Shown here: positions 1 through 12,700 of the stretch, one piece after another
Position numbering within the stretch: position 1 is the stretch's first letter
Layout of the letters: each line of letters opens with the position of its first letter
Assembly (NCBI GenBank): GCA_963580455.1
Contig: OY756969.1
Location: 19,874,760 to 19,938,759, forward strand
Length of the DNA: 64,000 nucleotides
From: Euonymus europaeus
Lineage: Eukaryota; Streptophyta; Magnoliopsida; Celastrales; Celastraceae
Direction of reading: 5' to 3'
Program-made: the position numbers and the translations under genes
The notes under the pieces: generated by a model
Databases searched by the model: none
Seen by the model: only the letters and a program-made list of their open reading frames with translations
Told to the model about the DNA's origin: nothing

Positions 1-99
1 AAAAGTGTCGATTTGGGTGTGCTTGCTTGTTTTCGTAATGCATTCTCATCATTCTCTGCATTCGCTTGATAATCAATGATATGGTGGTTAGTTTCTCAG

Positions 100-181
100 T
101 AAAAGTCTATTAGCTAAAGATCCTCCTTTTAGAGGTAAAACGCATAAAAGAACTACAAGGAAAACCAAAGCTTATTGTTGA
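100..181 (+). CDS. possible last coding exon of a gene entering from the left
   Basis: A splice-acceptor-like tract ending in CAG at 97-99 is followed by one leftover base and 26 open codons, then TGA at 179-181. The peptide is rich in Lys, Arg and Thr (core FRGKTHKRTTRKTKAYC). The next ~150 bases are T-rich with no long open frame, as expected of a 3' UTR. The exon is short and I recognise no family, so chance cannot be excluded. If real, it is the C-terminal tail of a gene lying outside the window. Confidence 0.3.
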
Positions 182-582
182 TGAAGGGGTCGAGGAGCGA
201 AGAAGATAATGTTGTTTTTGTGGGTTGTCTTTGTATCTTCTCTTGCCCTGCATGTCCTTTGCGTTTATTTCGGTTTGTAGTTTCAATTGCTCTGTTTTGT
301 AATTTATGTGTTTCTGTTGGGTTTTTTTTAATTTAAGGAAGAAAAAAAACTAATTGACAATTGTGAGATATATTTAATTTTGACAATTGAGTGAGTATGT
401 GCAGTGAAGTAACTTACTGCAGTCGCCTACTTCGGTAGCTTGCGTGAACTATAACTTCTTACTTAAACCATGAGCTTTAATATTGGGCTTTAATGTAAAG
501 TGTGCGTGAGTTTTGTTTTAATATGATTTATGTCATATACTCATTGGTCTTTACAAAGAGATAAAGATATGGTTTTGTTTAA
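182..582. other. T-rich non-coding DNA, possible 3' UTR then spacer
   Basis: No supported coding frame. If the exon at 100-181 is real, its 3' UTR lies at the start of this stretch. Confidence 0.4.
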
Positions 583-1185
583 GTGTTAATGTTATAGTGG
601 GATTTAAAGTGGTGCATGTCTATCATAACTCTCTTTGTAGTGTTTTGTTTTATCTCATGTTGCTTTACAAGAGTTAAGAAAGAATTCTTATCATGGTGTG
701 ACTCTTGTCCTATATAAAGTGCAAGACAAGAATTGAAGAGTGATCGGAAGCAACGCTTAATTTTCCAATATTTGAACTTCGGTCGTTATTTTATTCTTTC
801 TTATATTATTCTTGTAATGGTGAGATTATTCATGTAAATTGAGAGAGTTTAGTTTGAGAAAAAGAGTTTCATAGTTTATTTGTGTTCGCGGTGAGAATGA
901 GTGATTCCTTGTTCGTGAAGTCTTTTGGAGGCGCCAAAAGCGAGCTCTACCTAGGTGGGTTGAGTGTGAAAGAGAAACATACACTGAATGAATGGGATGT
1001 ACGAGCGATGTCTTTAGGTCAAAGATAGGGTTGTAATCTTGATTCATGATTAGTGAATTGTTTCTTCAGGTTGGTCACTCATAAACTCGAGGTTTTTTCC
1101 AATAAGGTTTTCTCGTTAAAATCGTGGTGTTTTGATTTGTTTTTATTTTCTACATTTAGTTTCTATATTTGTTGACTAACGATAT
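583..1185 (+). mobile_element. copia-type LTR (solo or fragment)
   Basis: The stretch has the layout of a plant Ty1/copia LTR on the plus strand: a TG-beginning start near 583, a TATA-like box in CCTATATAAAG at about 710-720, and a tail (1080-1165) with the block GGTTTTTTCCAATAAGG followed by AAAATCGTGGTG, which recurs before the end of many plant copia LTRs. The exact ends are uncertain because I found no convincing target-site duplication and only a weak primer-binding-like TTGGTGAGA downstream. No internal coding region follows. Confidence 0.45.
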
Positions 1186-2330
1186 TGGTGAGAAACACCA
1201 AACTTTCAGGTTCAATGACAATTTTTTTAGACTCTTGTATATTTCGATTAATGCCTTGATTAAGAGCCCATAGTTATATATTATGCTCTCCATTCACTTA
1301 TAGGTTGATTAGGGCATTCTTTGATGATTAACAAGAACAACTCCTGTGCATTTTGTTTAAACTTTTCTTTTCTTTTCTTTTCAATTGCTTGTTAAGGCAT
1401 TATCAGTTCAGATGTTAAAAGATGGGTTTTTGATTTGGCTTGGATTCTCTTGTATTTATGCCAACAGACAGGCTTTAGTGCATTTGTTTTGATGTCAATT
1501 TTTGCATTTGACTAGGTATAACCGGTGCCAATTCTTGCATTTGGCACTAGAATTGGCCCTGCTGGTATTACTTTCTTGATTTGCAGTTGTTTGGATGTCA
1601 ACCATGAGTTGGCCTATGATTTTACTGTTATGCTTAACACTTAACGAAATAACCAGTTGAATCAAGTGTTAACTAATTGTCTAGTTTATGGAATTGCCGC
1701 CTTTTGGTGTACTTTTAGATATTGATAGAAGATCATACGACCAGCAGTGATGTCCCTTATACAAGAATGTTATGCTATTAGGAATAGAGGTTGCTGATTA
1801 AAACTAGTCTAACTCAAATGGGAATGTTGTACGGCAATCTAAAAGAAGAGATGATGAGATATTACTTCTACTTTAGATCATCTAAGATTGCCTATATTAA
1901 TTTAGAGTATTCACAGAAAACACTCATCATTTACAATTGAGTTTTGTTATTAGCTTTGGTAGTTTCTTCATTGAATTGCTGTTTGAATTGCCTATGTTTG
2001 TGTGGCTTATAGTAGTTACATGATCTTATTTCTAATTCAAGCAGTGAGTTGATGTTCTTGGTGTGTGGTTTGGCCAGTGATTAATGTATATTGTGTTTTT
2101 CATTCATGTGTTTAGATGTGAGACGAGAATTTATATACTTGTTAGCAAACTTATCTATCTTGTGGGTAAATCTCAAGATGAATATGCTGCTATATGTGTG
2201 AATCACATTCATGGAGACTTATACTTTAGTGTAGGTTTGGCTCACACTGAGGATGAATTTTTTTGTGTGTGAATGACTTGATAAAATGAATGAAAATCAA
2301 TATATTTATAGAAACAAAATATATGGGTAA
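1186..2330. other. intergenic DNA, nothing recognised
   Basis: AT-rich sequence without a convincing gene. The one frame above 60 residues (2084-2272) resembles no family I know and is probably accidental. Confidence 0.5.
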
Positions 2331-2480
2331 ATAAAATGAAAACTCATTTTACATACTAATTGTTGGAGTTCACCAGAATGAAAAATATGCAAATGAATTT
2401 GCATTTCACTATTCGAGTATGCAAAACCCTTTTTGCATCCCCATTTTGCATACTTGTTGTTGGAGATGCCCTAATAGAAT
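2331..2480. repeat. short dispersed repeat with the 'TTGGAGATGCCCTAA' end
   Basis: Contains ATGCAAATGAATTTGCAT, a near palindrome, and ends in TTGTTGGAGATGCCCTAATAG. A terminus of this type (rc: AGGGCATCTCCAACA) is common to small non-autonomous DNA transposons in plants. No clear partner inverted repeat or target duplication was found. Confidence 0.35.
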
Positions 2481-4900
2481 TAGTCAAACATTTGGCTATA
2501 ATAGTCTAGTTCTTTGTTCGGCTTCTTTTTGCTTTTGAAGAATGACAAGATAGAAGTGGAAGGCAAAGATTGTGCTGTTGTTTTGGTGGAGACATAGTGA
2601 GTGGGAGGGATGAGGTAGAAGATATTGGTTGAGTTTGAGGGCTTATTGAACATAAGAGAGAGGGGGAGATAGAAGAGATAAATGTGTGTTTTTTTCTTCA
2701 TTGTATGCCACACAACGTCATGGAGGTAAAATTGAAGTTGTTTATCTATTTTATTTGAAATAAGCACAACTCGATATATCAGAAAAATACCCGGCCAAAA
2801 TTTTGAAAATCTATCTGAGTTACCAGTTTGACACATTCCCAAAATTTTAATTATCAAAAGTGAAACATTTTATCTTTTAGCGACGAAAATAGAATTTCCA
2901 AAATCATTTAGTAACCAAAAAACATTACTCATTTTAGTTGTTCAAAGGATGTTTTCAAATTTAAGTTGTCATTATCAATGATGTCTCACAAATATGGGAA
3001 CATTAAAAATGTCTTTATCACAATTTATGTCTAAAATTATAAAGTAGGTCCCATCAAAATTCTATTTCCATAATTTCATGTCATAGTTTAATCATGAACT
3101 TCAAATAATGTGATTTGTTTCCCAATTCAAAGATTTGGATCACAAATGATGAACCAACTTTTGTTTGCTTTTGATATCATTTATGACACCATGTAATTAT
3201 TCTTAAATCATCTTCTCACCTAATCTAAATCCATTAACATATTAACCATGCCAAAAAGGCAACACATTATTGAATTGAAACCCATAAATAAATGGGGTTA
3301 GCCTTTAGATAGGGTGGCAATGATCCCCACTACCCATCGCTATGATTGTGGGCTTAAATTTATATATGATTCTATCCCCATCTACTTGTAAAAAAAAAAT
3401 TTAAAAAATTAAAAAATCTATGCTTAAAAGGGTACTCACTATATATACACTTTTCATATGATTTTTTTTTTCCTTTAAGCATTCAATAATTTTTATGTAT
3501 ATATTTAACATCTACTTTATGTAAAAAAAATAAAAAAATAAATAAAAGTCGCGGGCCAATATTGTTGGTGCAATTTTTATGTTTCGAATGAGGTCTAGGC
3601 GCACAGGAAATGTCCCAATAAATTTTTTATTTTGGCTCTTTTTCGTAGGTTAGACAAAGTGATAATAGTCTTTTTTGTTGGTTATGGACCTACCACAACT
3701 CTCCTCCTTTATCCAAGTTCGAGACCAAAGAAGTGAAACAAAAGTGAAAAAAAAGTGTTGCGTTAGCTTAGTTTTGGTTTGTGTTTGGGTCAGTCCTGTT
3801 GATGTAGCTGTTGTGGCTTTGTCCCATATAGGCAAAATAGGCATAAGATATGTTGTATATATGAGTTAACATGTTAACTTACGATTCGGTTTTAGGTTAA
3901 TATGTGTCATGTCACTGTACTTAATAGCATTGAGTGTTTGTGGTTCACTTCAACTGTAGTGACTAAAGAGTTCGAGACCAATTATAAACACAAAAAGAGG
4001 ATATTCTTCCAATTAAAATTCATTTTTTTATCAAAGAAAAGTTATCAATTATGCGTATTCTAAAATTAAACAAGAGAAACACCTGAAATTGAACAAGTGA
4101 AGTGTCAAATCTAAATCGGGTTATCAAAAAAATCGACAAAACTTAAATGGATTGAAACCTAATTGGTCAGTCGATTTCTCTTTTAAAAAAATATTTTTTA
4201 CTAAAATTGATCAAAAGCTAACTAAAAGATTTGATTAATATATGTCAAAACTATCATCAGAAGATTTTGACATATATTAATCAAATACTCGAGTATTGAC
4301 ACCCCTAAATCCCTAATTCTAAAATTATCATCAGAAGGGACATGTCTTTGGTCTAACCATCATTGTAGAGCTAAGAAACAATCATCTTTGCAAAAAATAC
4401 TTATTAAAGTAATTAAGACTGTTAAACATTTAACTCTTAGTAAAAAAATTGATTCTCAAAATAAAATAGATATTTGACTGAAATATATATATATAATTGA
4501 AAAGCTTAAAAGCATAAAACGACATCGTGCAGTGTGCACTGCGTCGGTAGATAGAATGATGAAATACAATACAAAAGTAAAAAACAATGCCCTGTGAAGT
4601 GAGAACCGGACGAAAGAGCCACCATGGGTTGGGCCGCATTAGCCCATTCGTGATTCACGGACTAGGGTCAGCGTCAGGGTCAGGATCAGGTGCGTGAAAC
4701 TGACACGTATCAGTACATTGATGCTCGGGCCAACTATTCACCCTGTCTTGTCAGTCAATGCCAATCACAGAAGTGGAATAATTCTCTCAAGCACGTAAAT
4801 TCCATATTAATATGTTAATTCTCCTCCTGTAAACAGAAGAGGGACGAGCTACCAAAGACAGAGGTACTGTAATTTTGTTGTAAGGAGTAATTTTTTCGTT
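2481..4900. other. intergenic DNA, nothing firmly recognised
   Basis: No supported gene. 3290-3400 contains a short GGGTGGCAATGATCCCCACTACCCAT segment and 3640-3730 a segment with ACCACAACTCTCCTCCTTTATCC; both look like transposon debris without boundaries. The frames at 2480-2857 and 3650-3869 occur as opposite-strand low-complexity readings and are not credible genes. Confidence 0.4.
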
Positions 4901-4904
4901 TCCT

Positions 4905-5165
4905 TAATTGAATATCACATTTATTCAAAATACATATTTATTTATATTATTAAAATACGTCTTTCAATACAATCATAGTAAAACATAAATGAAACATCTA
5001 CATTTTCATTCGTTCGTCAATTTTTCAATAAAATTATACCAAAGTGAATAATGGATCTCGCATATTTTACGAAAAATCAAGCCACATATTTATTCACAGT
5101 ATCAAAATACATATTTTAATACAATCATATTAATAAAAAACACATTTTTTCATATATTGTCTATT
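4905..5165. repeat. AT-rich dispersed repeat, internally duplicated
   Basis: Two related sub-blocks (about 4915-5010 and 5085-5165) each carry TTTATTCA-like, CAAAATACATA and ACACATTTTTTCATATATT-like elements in the same order. A third diverged copy lies at 62930-63090. It has no coding capacity. Confidence 0.45.
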
Positions 5166-6696
5166 TCCCCAAAAAATTATCCATTGCAATTGCGTTGCAT
5201 CGGATTCGTTCTAAATGACTTGTGAGTCTATGGAAATTATGAATTTGACGATATTTTTTTTAAAAAGGGCTCTTTCGGAATGTTCCAATGCTTTATTTTT
5301 ATAATTCAACAATATATTACGCTTTTCTTGTCTTAATTTTTCGATTATCATTTTTCATGGAATGAGTGTCATCTATACAAGTGCTCATCGGGCCTATCAT
5401 GGGATCCGTTTTGACCTAGATCCATGGGCCGTTCTGGGCTGATTGGCCCGACTTATTTGACACCTCTATCTATAATTGCTTTCTTCTTCTTCTTTTTTCA
5501 ATTTTTTTATATTTTATATTTTAATTCTTTTAGTGAAACAATTAAGAATCTAACAAATAAAATATCGGATTATTTTGTGCTCACAAGCTGTTTGGTTGTA
5601 TGCAAAATAAATTCTTGTGAAATGAAATGACTTTAAATCAATAAAAATTGATTGTGAAAATGAATATTTAAATAATTTAGAATATGGTTTAGATTTTAGA
5701 GAATTTGTAAATTTATATAAAAAATATTTTATTTTAAATTTAAAGAACCAATTAAGAGTAGCGGCGAAACTAATTGAGGACCAGTGGGGCCTGAGCCCTT
5801 GGTTTTTTAATTTTATTATAGATGTGTGTGTATATATATATGCATTTTCATCAATTTTTCAATTTTTTAACAAATAATAAAAAATATTTGAATAAAAGGT
5901 CGAATTCTGAATCATCTCATACTTGTAGAAATGGTTCTCTTAAGGAAGCTAAAAAATATTAATTTAAATGAGGTTAGAAAGTGAAATAGACCTAAGAAGG
6001 ATATAAGTATTACAAAAAAATCTCCCCAATAATCAAAATAAAGTTGGTCGGACATATTAGTTTGGTGGTCTCACTCAATCAAATATATTGGTATTTTCAA
6101 AATTGTTTCCTAATCTTTAAATAAAAAAAGTTTTATATAATTTTTTTAAATAAAATAAAATTGAGCACGCTGCTTCTGAACCCCGTCAACTTTCGAGACT
6201 CTTTCAAATGAATTTATAACTTCACCCCTACTTTAGTGTATTTGTTATGGATTGTCTTATAATCCAGACCCAAAATGGGGAAAAAACTTTTTTTTTTTTT
6301 TGAATTTGGTGAGAAAAAAATAATGGGATTTGTGGGGTCTCCTTTATCCCAAAAAAAAAAAAGAATGAAAAGCGCACCCAAATTTATAAGAAAACAAACA
6401 GAAATGATAAAAAAGTAAAGTTGTTAATTTCCATATGGTATCTAATCTTTATGAATCTTAGTGGTCTCATCACTTTCTTACTTTAAAGTTTGAATTCAAA
6501 TTTTATCATCTCCTTTTTTGTTCTTCCAATTTTATTATCTCCTACTACGATCGTGATTACTTTGATCTTTATTTTATAGGCATTGTCTTGTCTTGTCTTA
6601 TACTTTTTTTCATAATATTTTAGTTTTTTTATAGAAAAATATATTTTAAGTTTGATGTTAAATGTTTTTATATGCAACGGAGATTGGTCATGGTTG
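5166..6696. other. intergenic DNA with transposon debris
   Basis: 5385-5470 is a GGGCC-rich stretch ending in a CCCGACTTATTTGACACC-like motif, similar in style to the hAT MITE at 15656-16132. The remainder is AT-rich with homopolymer runs (6289-6300 T, 6350-6361 A). No gene is seen. Confidence 0.4.
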
Positions 6697-6701
6697 AAAT
6701 G

Positions 6702-9689
6702 TGTCGCAACCGGTTTTGGGAAAGAAAAATTTAAAGAAGTTGTCACCAATTGTAATAGGTGCAATTGGTCACCACAAAAATAGTTTGATCTGCGAAAATC
6801 CAGAAAACGGGTAAGTGAGTTTGTTACGTATGAGGAAGGTGTGAGGCACCCCACAACGTCTGTTTTAAAAACAGTTGTCAATTTAACTTTTATTATCCCA
6901 TTAAATGATTTAAAAAAAAATAATCGTAACAAAAATACGTATATAAAGTAAATAATTATACCAAAGTTATAAAGGATGAATTAATCTTAGAAAATATAAA
7001 ACTATATCAAAATAAGATAATTTTAGGAAATATATAACTTTATCAAAATAGAATTATTTAAGAAAATATAAAACTATATTAAAATATAATAAAATAATTT
7101 AAGAAAATATATAACTATATCAAAATAGAACAATTTGAGAAAATATAAAACTGTATTAAAATAGAATAATTTAAGAAAATATATAATTATATCAAAATAG
7201 AATAAAATAATTTTAAAAAATATAAAATTATATTAAAATAGAATAAAAATAATATGAGAAAATATAAAACTATATTAAAATACAATAAAATAAAATTGAA
7301 AGTAACAAATAAAATAAAATAATAATAGTAATAAAAATTAAAGCAAGATTAAAATAAAAATAATGATAAAACGAAAAATAAAATACAAAAATACAAATAG
7401 AATAAAATAAAAAAACAAAAAGATAATAATGAATAAATTAAATATAATAATAATAATAATAATAAAGCGAAAATAAGATAAAATAAATAAATGAAGAGAA
7501 AAATAAGTAAGTTAAAAATAAAAAGAAAATAAATAAATAAATAAATAAATAATAAGTAAAATAAATAAATAAATAAATAAATAAAATAGAATGAAAATAA
7601 ATAGAAATAAGTAAAATAAATAAAAATAAGTAAAATAAAAATAAGTAAGATAAATAAAAATAAAATTAAAAATAAAGATAAAATGTTGGGGAACCGAATT
7701 TTGTGGACTATATGATATTAAATTATCTCAAATCTCATTTCAACCATATTAACATCTTAAATCATACAATTGACACATAAATCAAACAAATACCAAAATC
7801 ATTCATGTAACACATAATTCACATATAGGCATATTTCAAATACATAACACATAACATGTTAAACAATTAATCAACGTAATGAATGGGACCTCGATTCCCT
7901 TTTTTATCAGCAATCAAATATTTCAATCATGCTATTAAATTAACATGACTGAAAATTTATAATCCATTGCTTTGATGAAATGAGCATACAAAATGTTACA
8001 TATAGAGTTTCATTTTCATACAATTTTCAAATCCAAATGTAAATAAAACCCAAAGCCCAAATGCTTCATATAATCCATTCACATAGCCCAAAGCCCAATG
8101 ATTAAATTGACACACATAGATAAGCCTACATAGATAAACATCAAACTAAAAACAATGTCAAAACATGCTTCCAATAACTCAACCAATGATCACCTGAGCA
8201 TAAGCAAAATAATATAAGTCATAGACTGAAGCCAAACATACACATTTTCCCTCCAGAATTTAACAAACAAACTCATGCCGCATCAACACACAGTATTCCA
8301 AGGATTTCACGGGCAATCATGTAGTGAATAAGAGCAAGATACACACATGAAGTCCAATTTCAAAACCCAACATCCTAAATACACCTACAACAATCCCGAA
8401 AGTCAACAAAGTATTCTTATGTGAACAATTCAAGAAATTGAACTAAACAGAGACATATGCATATCATAGAACAGAGAATCCAATCAAACAAGCTAGGTGA
8501 AATATATGAATTACCCTGTACCTTCCCAAACACAACAGATCGAGCACCCAACAAATGAAAGAGCAAAAGGCTTAGGAAAAATTTAGTGACAACGAACTGG
8601 AATTTTAAACAGAGAATCGAAACGATCTCAGAGTGACCTCTCAATTTTCACCCAGTAAGAACCCTTAATCCAGCAAACAGAAAACTAAAAGAAGGGAGTC
8701 CCAGAATTTTCCAGAAAATCGAAAGAGGGAAAGCAAGACCCAAAATTCGATCACGAAAAGAGAAATAAAATTTTCCCCAACCCAGAAAAATCGATCCCAG
8801 AAAACCAAAATCAAGAGAGAGAAATCCTTCCAGAAATCAGCCAGAGAACAAAAAACACAAAGAAAGAAACCTCAATAAAAATTCCCAGAAAGACCCAAAG
8901 TAAGAAGACAGAATTCCCCCAAAAATCCCTCGAAAATTCGATAGAAAACTTGCAAGAAAAAGAAAGAATTACACTTCCCCCAAATACCGTTTTTCCAGAA
9001 AGAATCTCACCCCAAAAAACAGAGAACTAAGAAGAGACCCCCCGAAGCACCAAAAGAAAGAAAAGGCCCTCCCGGTGAAGTTCTTTCACTCCTATTTATA
9101 TCTTCAAATCAGAATCATCAATCTTCTTCTTGATCTTTGCGCGAAAACTATTCCATAAATTCCTCCCAAACTTTCTTTAATTTTTCTTCCATTTTGCTCA
9201 AAATCAAATATGTAACTTTCTTTCTTCTATTGATTCTTCCCCGAAAATCCCACTAGTTTCTCGATTTTTCCCTTTCTTATCTTCGTTTCACTTCTAAGAC
9301 TCTCAAGCCTCTCCTTCATTCAGCCCGAACATCTTTCCTCCATCTTCCCCTTTGATTTCTTTCTATTTTTGTCATTTCTTGACTTCCGGTGCCTCTCATT
9401 TCCTCTGTGTCTTTTGTGTCTCCTTCACTAGGGTTGAGACATTTGGGCCGGGCTTCCTCTTAAGTTGATGACCATGGGTTTGCTTTGTTGGGCTAGCAAT
9501 ATAAAATGTCACAAACGGGCCTTAATGATTTGGATCAATTCTTTGCTTTTAAGTTTGGACTGGGCTACAATTAAATGACTAGTATTTGGGCCAGAACTTA
9601 GTTTGGATTAGACCTCATTTTAAATTAGATGGATTTATCTCAATTTTGAATTTTTATTTTTGGGGTCTGAGCAAAAATGGGGTACGACA
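6702..9689 (+). mobile_element. solo LTR of about 3 kb
   Basis: The element begins TGTCGCAACC and ends GGGGTACGACA, so it has the TG...CA ends of an LTR and a short TGTCG/CGACA inverted terminus. It is flanked by the identical 5-bp duplication AAATG (6697-6701 and 9690-9694), as integrase-mediated insertion predicts. Landmarks from left to right: a conserved block with TGCAATTGGTCACC, ATCTGCGAAAA and GGAAGGTGTGAGGCACCCCAC (6750-6860); a long A/T simple-repeat tract (6940-7690); an A-rich, C-containing stretch (7690-9060); and a TATA-like CTATTTATATC at about 9092. The GGCACCCC block recurs in the LTR at 49049. Such large LTRs are known in Tat/Ogre-type Ty3/gypsy elements, but the family assignment is an inference. 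Confidence 0.75.
6940..7690. repeat. A/T-rich simple and short tandem repeat tract
   Basis: 6960-7300 contains repeated units of the type AGAATAATTTAAGAAAATATATAA with about 50-bp spacing. 7430-7680 is dominated by AATAAATA/AAAATAAGT repeats. The tract lies inside the solo LTR and looks like local expansion within it. Confidence 0.7.
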
Positions 9690-9702
9690 AAATGTTGATC
9701 AA

Positions 9703-9717
9703 GTTAGGCGTTGTATT
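9703..9717. repeat. left 15-bp target-site duplication of the LINE
   Basis: GTTAGGCGTTGTATT here is repeated exactly at 13468-13482, immediately after the A-rich tail of the LINE. Confidence 0.75.
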
Positions 9718-12700
9718 GTTCGTGCTGATTTTGTGAGAGCCAAAGTTCTCGATATTGTCTTCTTAATTGAGACAAAATTCGAGATAAATGCTGTGAAAAT
9801 AGTTGGTCATCATTTAAACATGGGTTTCATGTGGCTCGGGATGGTCGAGCAGGTGGTTCGTCACTGTTATGGAATGATGATTTTTTTTCACTCTCTCATC
9901 TTACTCTTAGGATTATATTGATGGGTGGGTTCAAGAGGTAAATAGTCGATCTTGGAAATTTACAGGGTTCTATGACAATCCAAGAATGTCAGAGAGACAT
10001 GTGTCTTGGGAGTTGTTGCGTTGGCTTTGTAATAGAGGCACCATTCTGTGGTTAGTGGTGTGAGATTTCAATGAACTTTTATACGCTCATGAAAAATAAT
10101 ATGGGGCTGTTCGGCCTGAGTGGCAAATGGAAGCTTGTCGTCGGGTCATTGATGATTGCTTGCTTATGGAGATGGGATTTAGAGGCCCAAATTTTACATG
10201 GAGTCGTCGAGGGGGTTGGGGGTGGGGGGCGTTGTGGAGGATGATACCATTAGGTTAAGGTTGGACATGGGTCTCTGTAAGATGAAGTGGTGATATTTTT
10301 ATCCCACTCACTCGATTGCTGATACCATTAGACTGATTGCTCATAAGGTTAGTTCAGTTTCTGCTATTAGTCCGACAGAGTTCTTCTCTTTTAGAAGTTC
10401 GCTTAAAAAACCTTTGCATTTTGAGAATATGTGGTTATTGGAGGAGTAGTGTTTTGAGATAGTGGAGGGTGAATGGGCAAATTTTTTGGATAGTAATTTA
10501 GCTTCTTGACAGAGACATGTGGGTGGTTTATCTACGCGTTTGCAAAAGTGGATTAAGGAAAAGTTTGCGCATGTTGGTTGGATGAAGAAAGATATTCTCA
10601 ATCAACTAGCGATAGCTCATGCTCAGCCTATTAATCCGGAGTTAGATTTGCATATTTGACGGCTAGAGAGAGAGAGATTTAAATGGTATTATTGATAAGG
10701 AGGAGATTATGTGGCGTCAACGGTCTAGAGTCTCTTAGTTGTCAGGTGGGGATAGGAATATTAAGTATTTCCATGCTTGTGCTAGTCAGAGGTGACGACG
10801 AAACGTCATTCAGTGGAAGGGGATTGGCAGGCTGATATTTTAGATATTGCTAGAGATTTCTTGTCTTATTTCAATAATTTATTTCAGACTAATTGGGTGG
10901 ATGTTTCAGCTTGGGATGTTGACCTGGGGGCAACTCGTGTTACTGAGAACCTGAATAATTTGTTGACATCCCCTTTTCATGCTGAAGATGTTTGCAATGC
11001 TCTTTTTCAGATGGGTCTAGATAAAGCCGTAGACTCGGATGGGTTGCTAGCTATTTTTTATTAGAAATTTTGGAATACAGTGGGGCCAAAAATTACTTCT
11101 ATGTGTCTCAAGCTGCTTAATGAAGGTGCAAGTGTGGCTGATTTAAATGAAACAACTATAACACTTATTCCTAAGTGCAATTCTCCTAGGCTGGTCACTG
11201 ATTATCACCCAATATCGTTGTCCAATGTTAGTTATAAAATTATTTCAAAGGTCCTTGCAAATCGTCTGAAGAGAATCTTCCTAGTGTGGTTTCTTAAACC
11301 AAAAGTGTCTTTGTTCCTAGGAGACTAATAACTAATAATATTATTGCCGTTTTTTAGACTCTTCATTCTATATCTGTGTAGAGGTTGGGAGTGGGGTCTT
11401 TTGCTTTGAAGCTTGATAAGAGTAACACTTATGACAGGGTGGAGTGGCATTTTCTTCGAATGATGATGCATAAACTAGGTTTTGATACTAGGTGGGTGGC
11501 TAAGATTATGGACTGTGTCTCCTCTGTCTCATTTTGGCTTCTCGTAAATGGGTCTCTTACAAGGGGATCCAATTTCTCCTTATTTATTCTTGATTTGTGA
11601 GGAGGGCCTTTCGTCTCTTATTTCGAATGGGGATCGAAACCAACTTCTTTATGGGTTTTGAGCAAATGGAAGGAGCCTGGTCATTTCTCATCTGTTTTTT
11701 GCAGATGATAGTTTGTTGTATGGGTCGTTGGTTAAAAGAGAGATGGAGGAATTGGCAAGAACTTTACATCAATATGTGATCCTCTCAAGGCAAGCAATTA
11801 ATTTGGCTATCTTCGATTTCTTTTAGTCCAGTCATGACGGTATCTACAAAGGTGGAGTTAGCTTCGGTGATGAGAGTTCAGGTGGTGGGGGCTCATGAAA
11901 AATATTTGGGTATGCCTTGTGTGGTTGGCCGGAATAAAAATCTAGTTTTTCAAAGTATTGTTGATCGGGTTTGGCATAAAATGCTAGGGTGGAAGGGGTC
12001 GCTTCTTTCTCAAGTTAGGAGAGGTATTTTAATTAAAGCTGTGTGTGAAGCTATTTCGAGTTTTTCTATGAGTTTTTTTTTTGCCTTAATCGTGGATTAT
12101 GTGTGCAACTTAATCGTATGTTTACTAATTTTTGGTTGGAAATAGATGGTAAAGCCAAAGGCGAAAGGTGGTTTAGGGTTTCGCTCGTCCGAGGCGTTTA
12201 ATTTGGCTCTTTTGGCAAAAAAAGGTTGCTTAATTGAGAACAATCAGTGGAATGTCCCCACTCATTAAGGACTCTTTTGTCCCTTGCGATGTTGAGGATA
12301 TTTTGAGGTTGCCTTTGCCCATGTCCCCCCAACCTAATTTCCTTCTCCGGCATTACACTGATTCTGGTGTGTTCACGGTAAAATTAGCTTACCACCTTGC
12401 AGAGCAGTTAGATATGGATGATTTGGTGGGTGGAGCCTCAACATTATCGGGTGGTTTGAAAATTTTATGGACTAATCTTTGGGATGTAAATGTGCCTCCT
12501 AAGGTGCTTATTTTTTTGTGAAGATTATGTCATAAGGGGCTGCCAACTGGGGAAACTTTATCTCATCGAAAAATGATTGGTTTGCCGTGTTGTTCGCTTT
12601 GTGGAGGAGACGTTGGAGCATGTGTTTTTTGGTGTCCTTTTGCATTTTGGGCTACTTCTTCAATTGCGAAGCAGTAGTGGATTGGAGCACATGACATGCT

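Noticed and set aside
826..1047. 73-residue minus-strand frame
   Set aside because: Lies inside the copia-type LTR, antisense, and resembles nothing known.
6483..6932. 149-residue minus-strand frame
   Set aside because: It crosses the border of the solo LTR at 6702 and matches no family.
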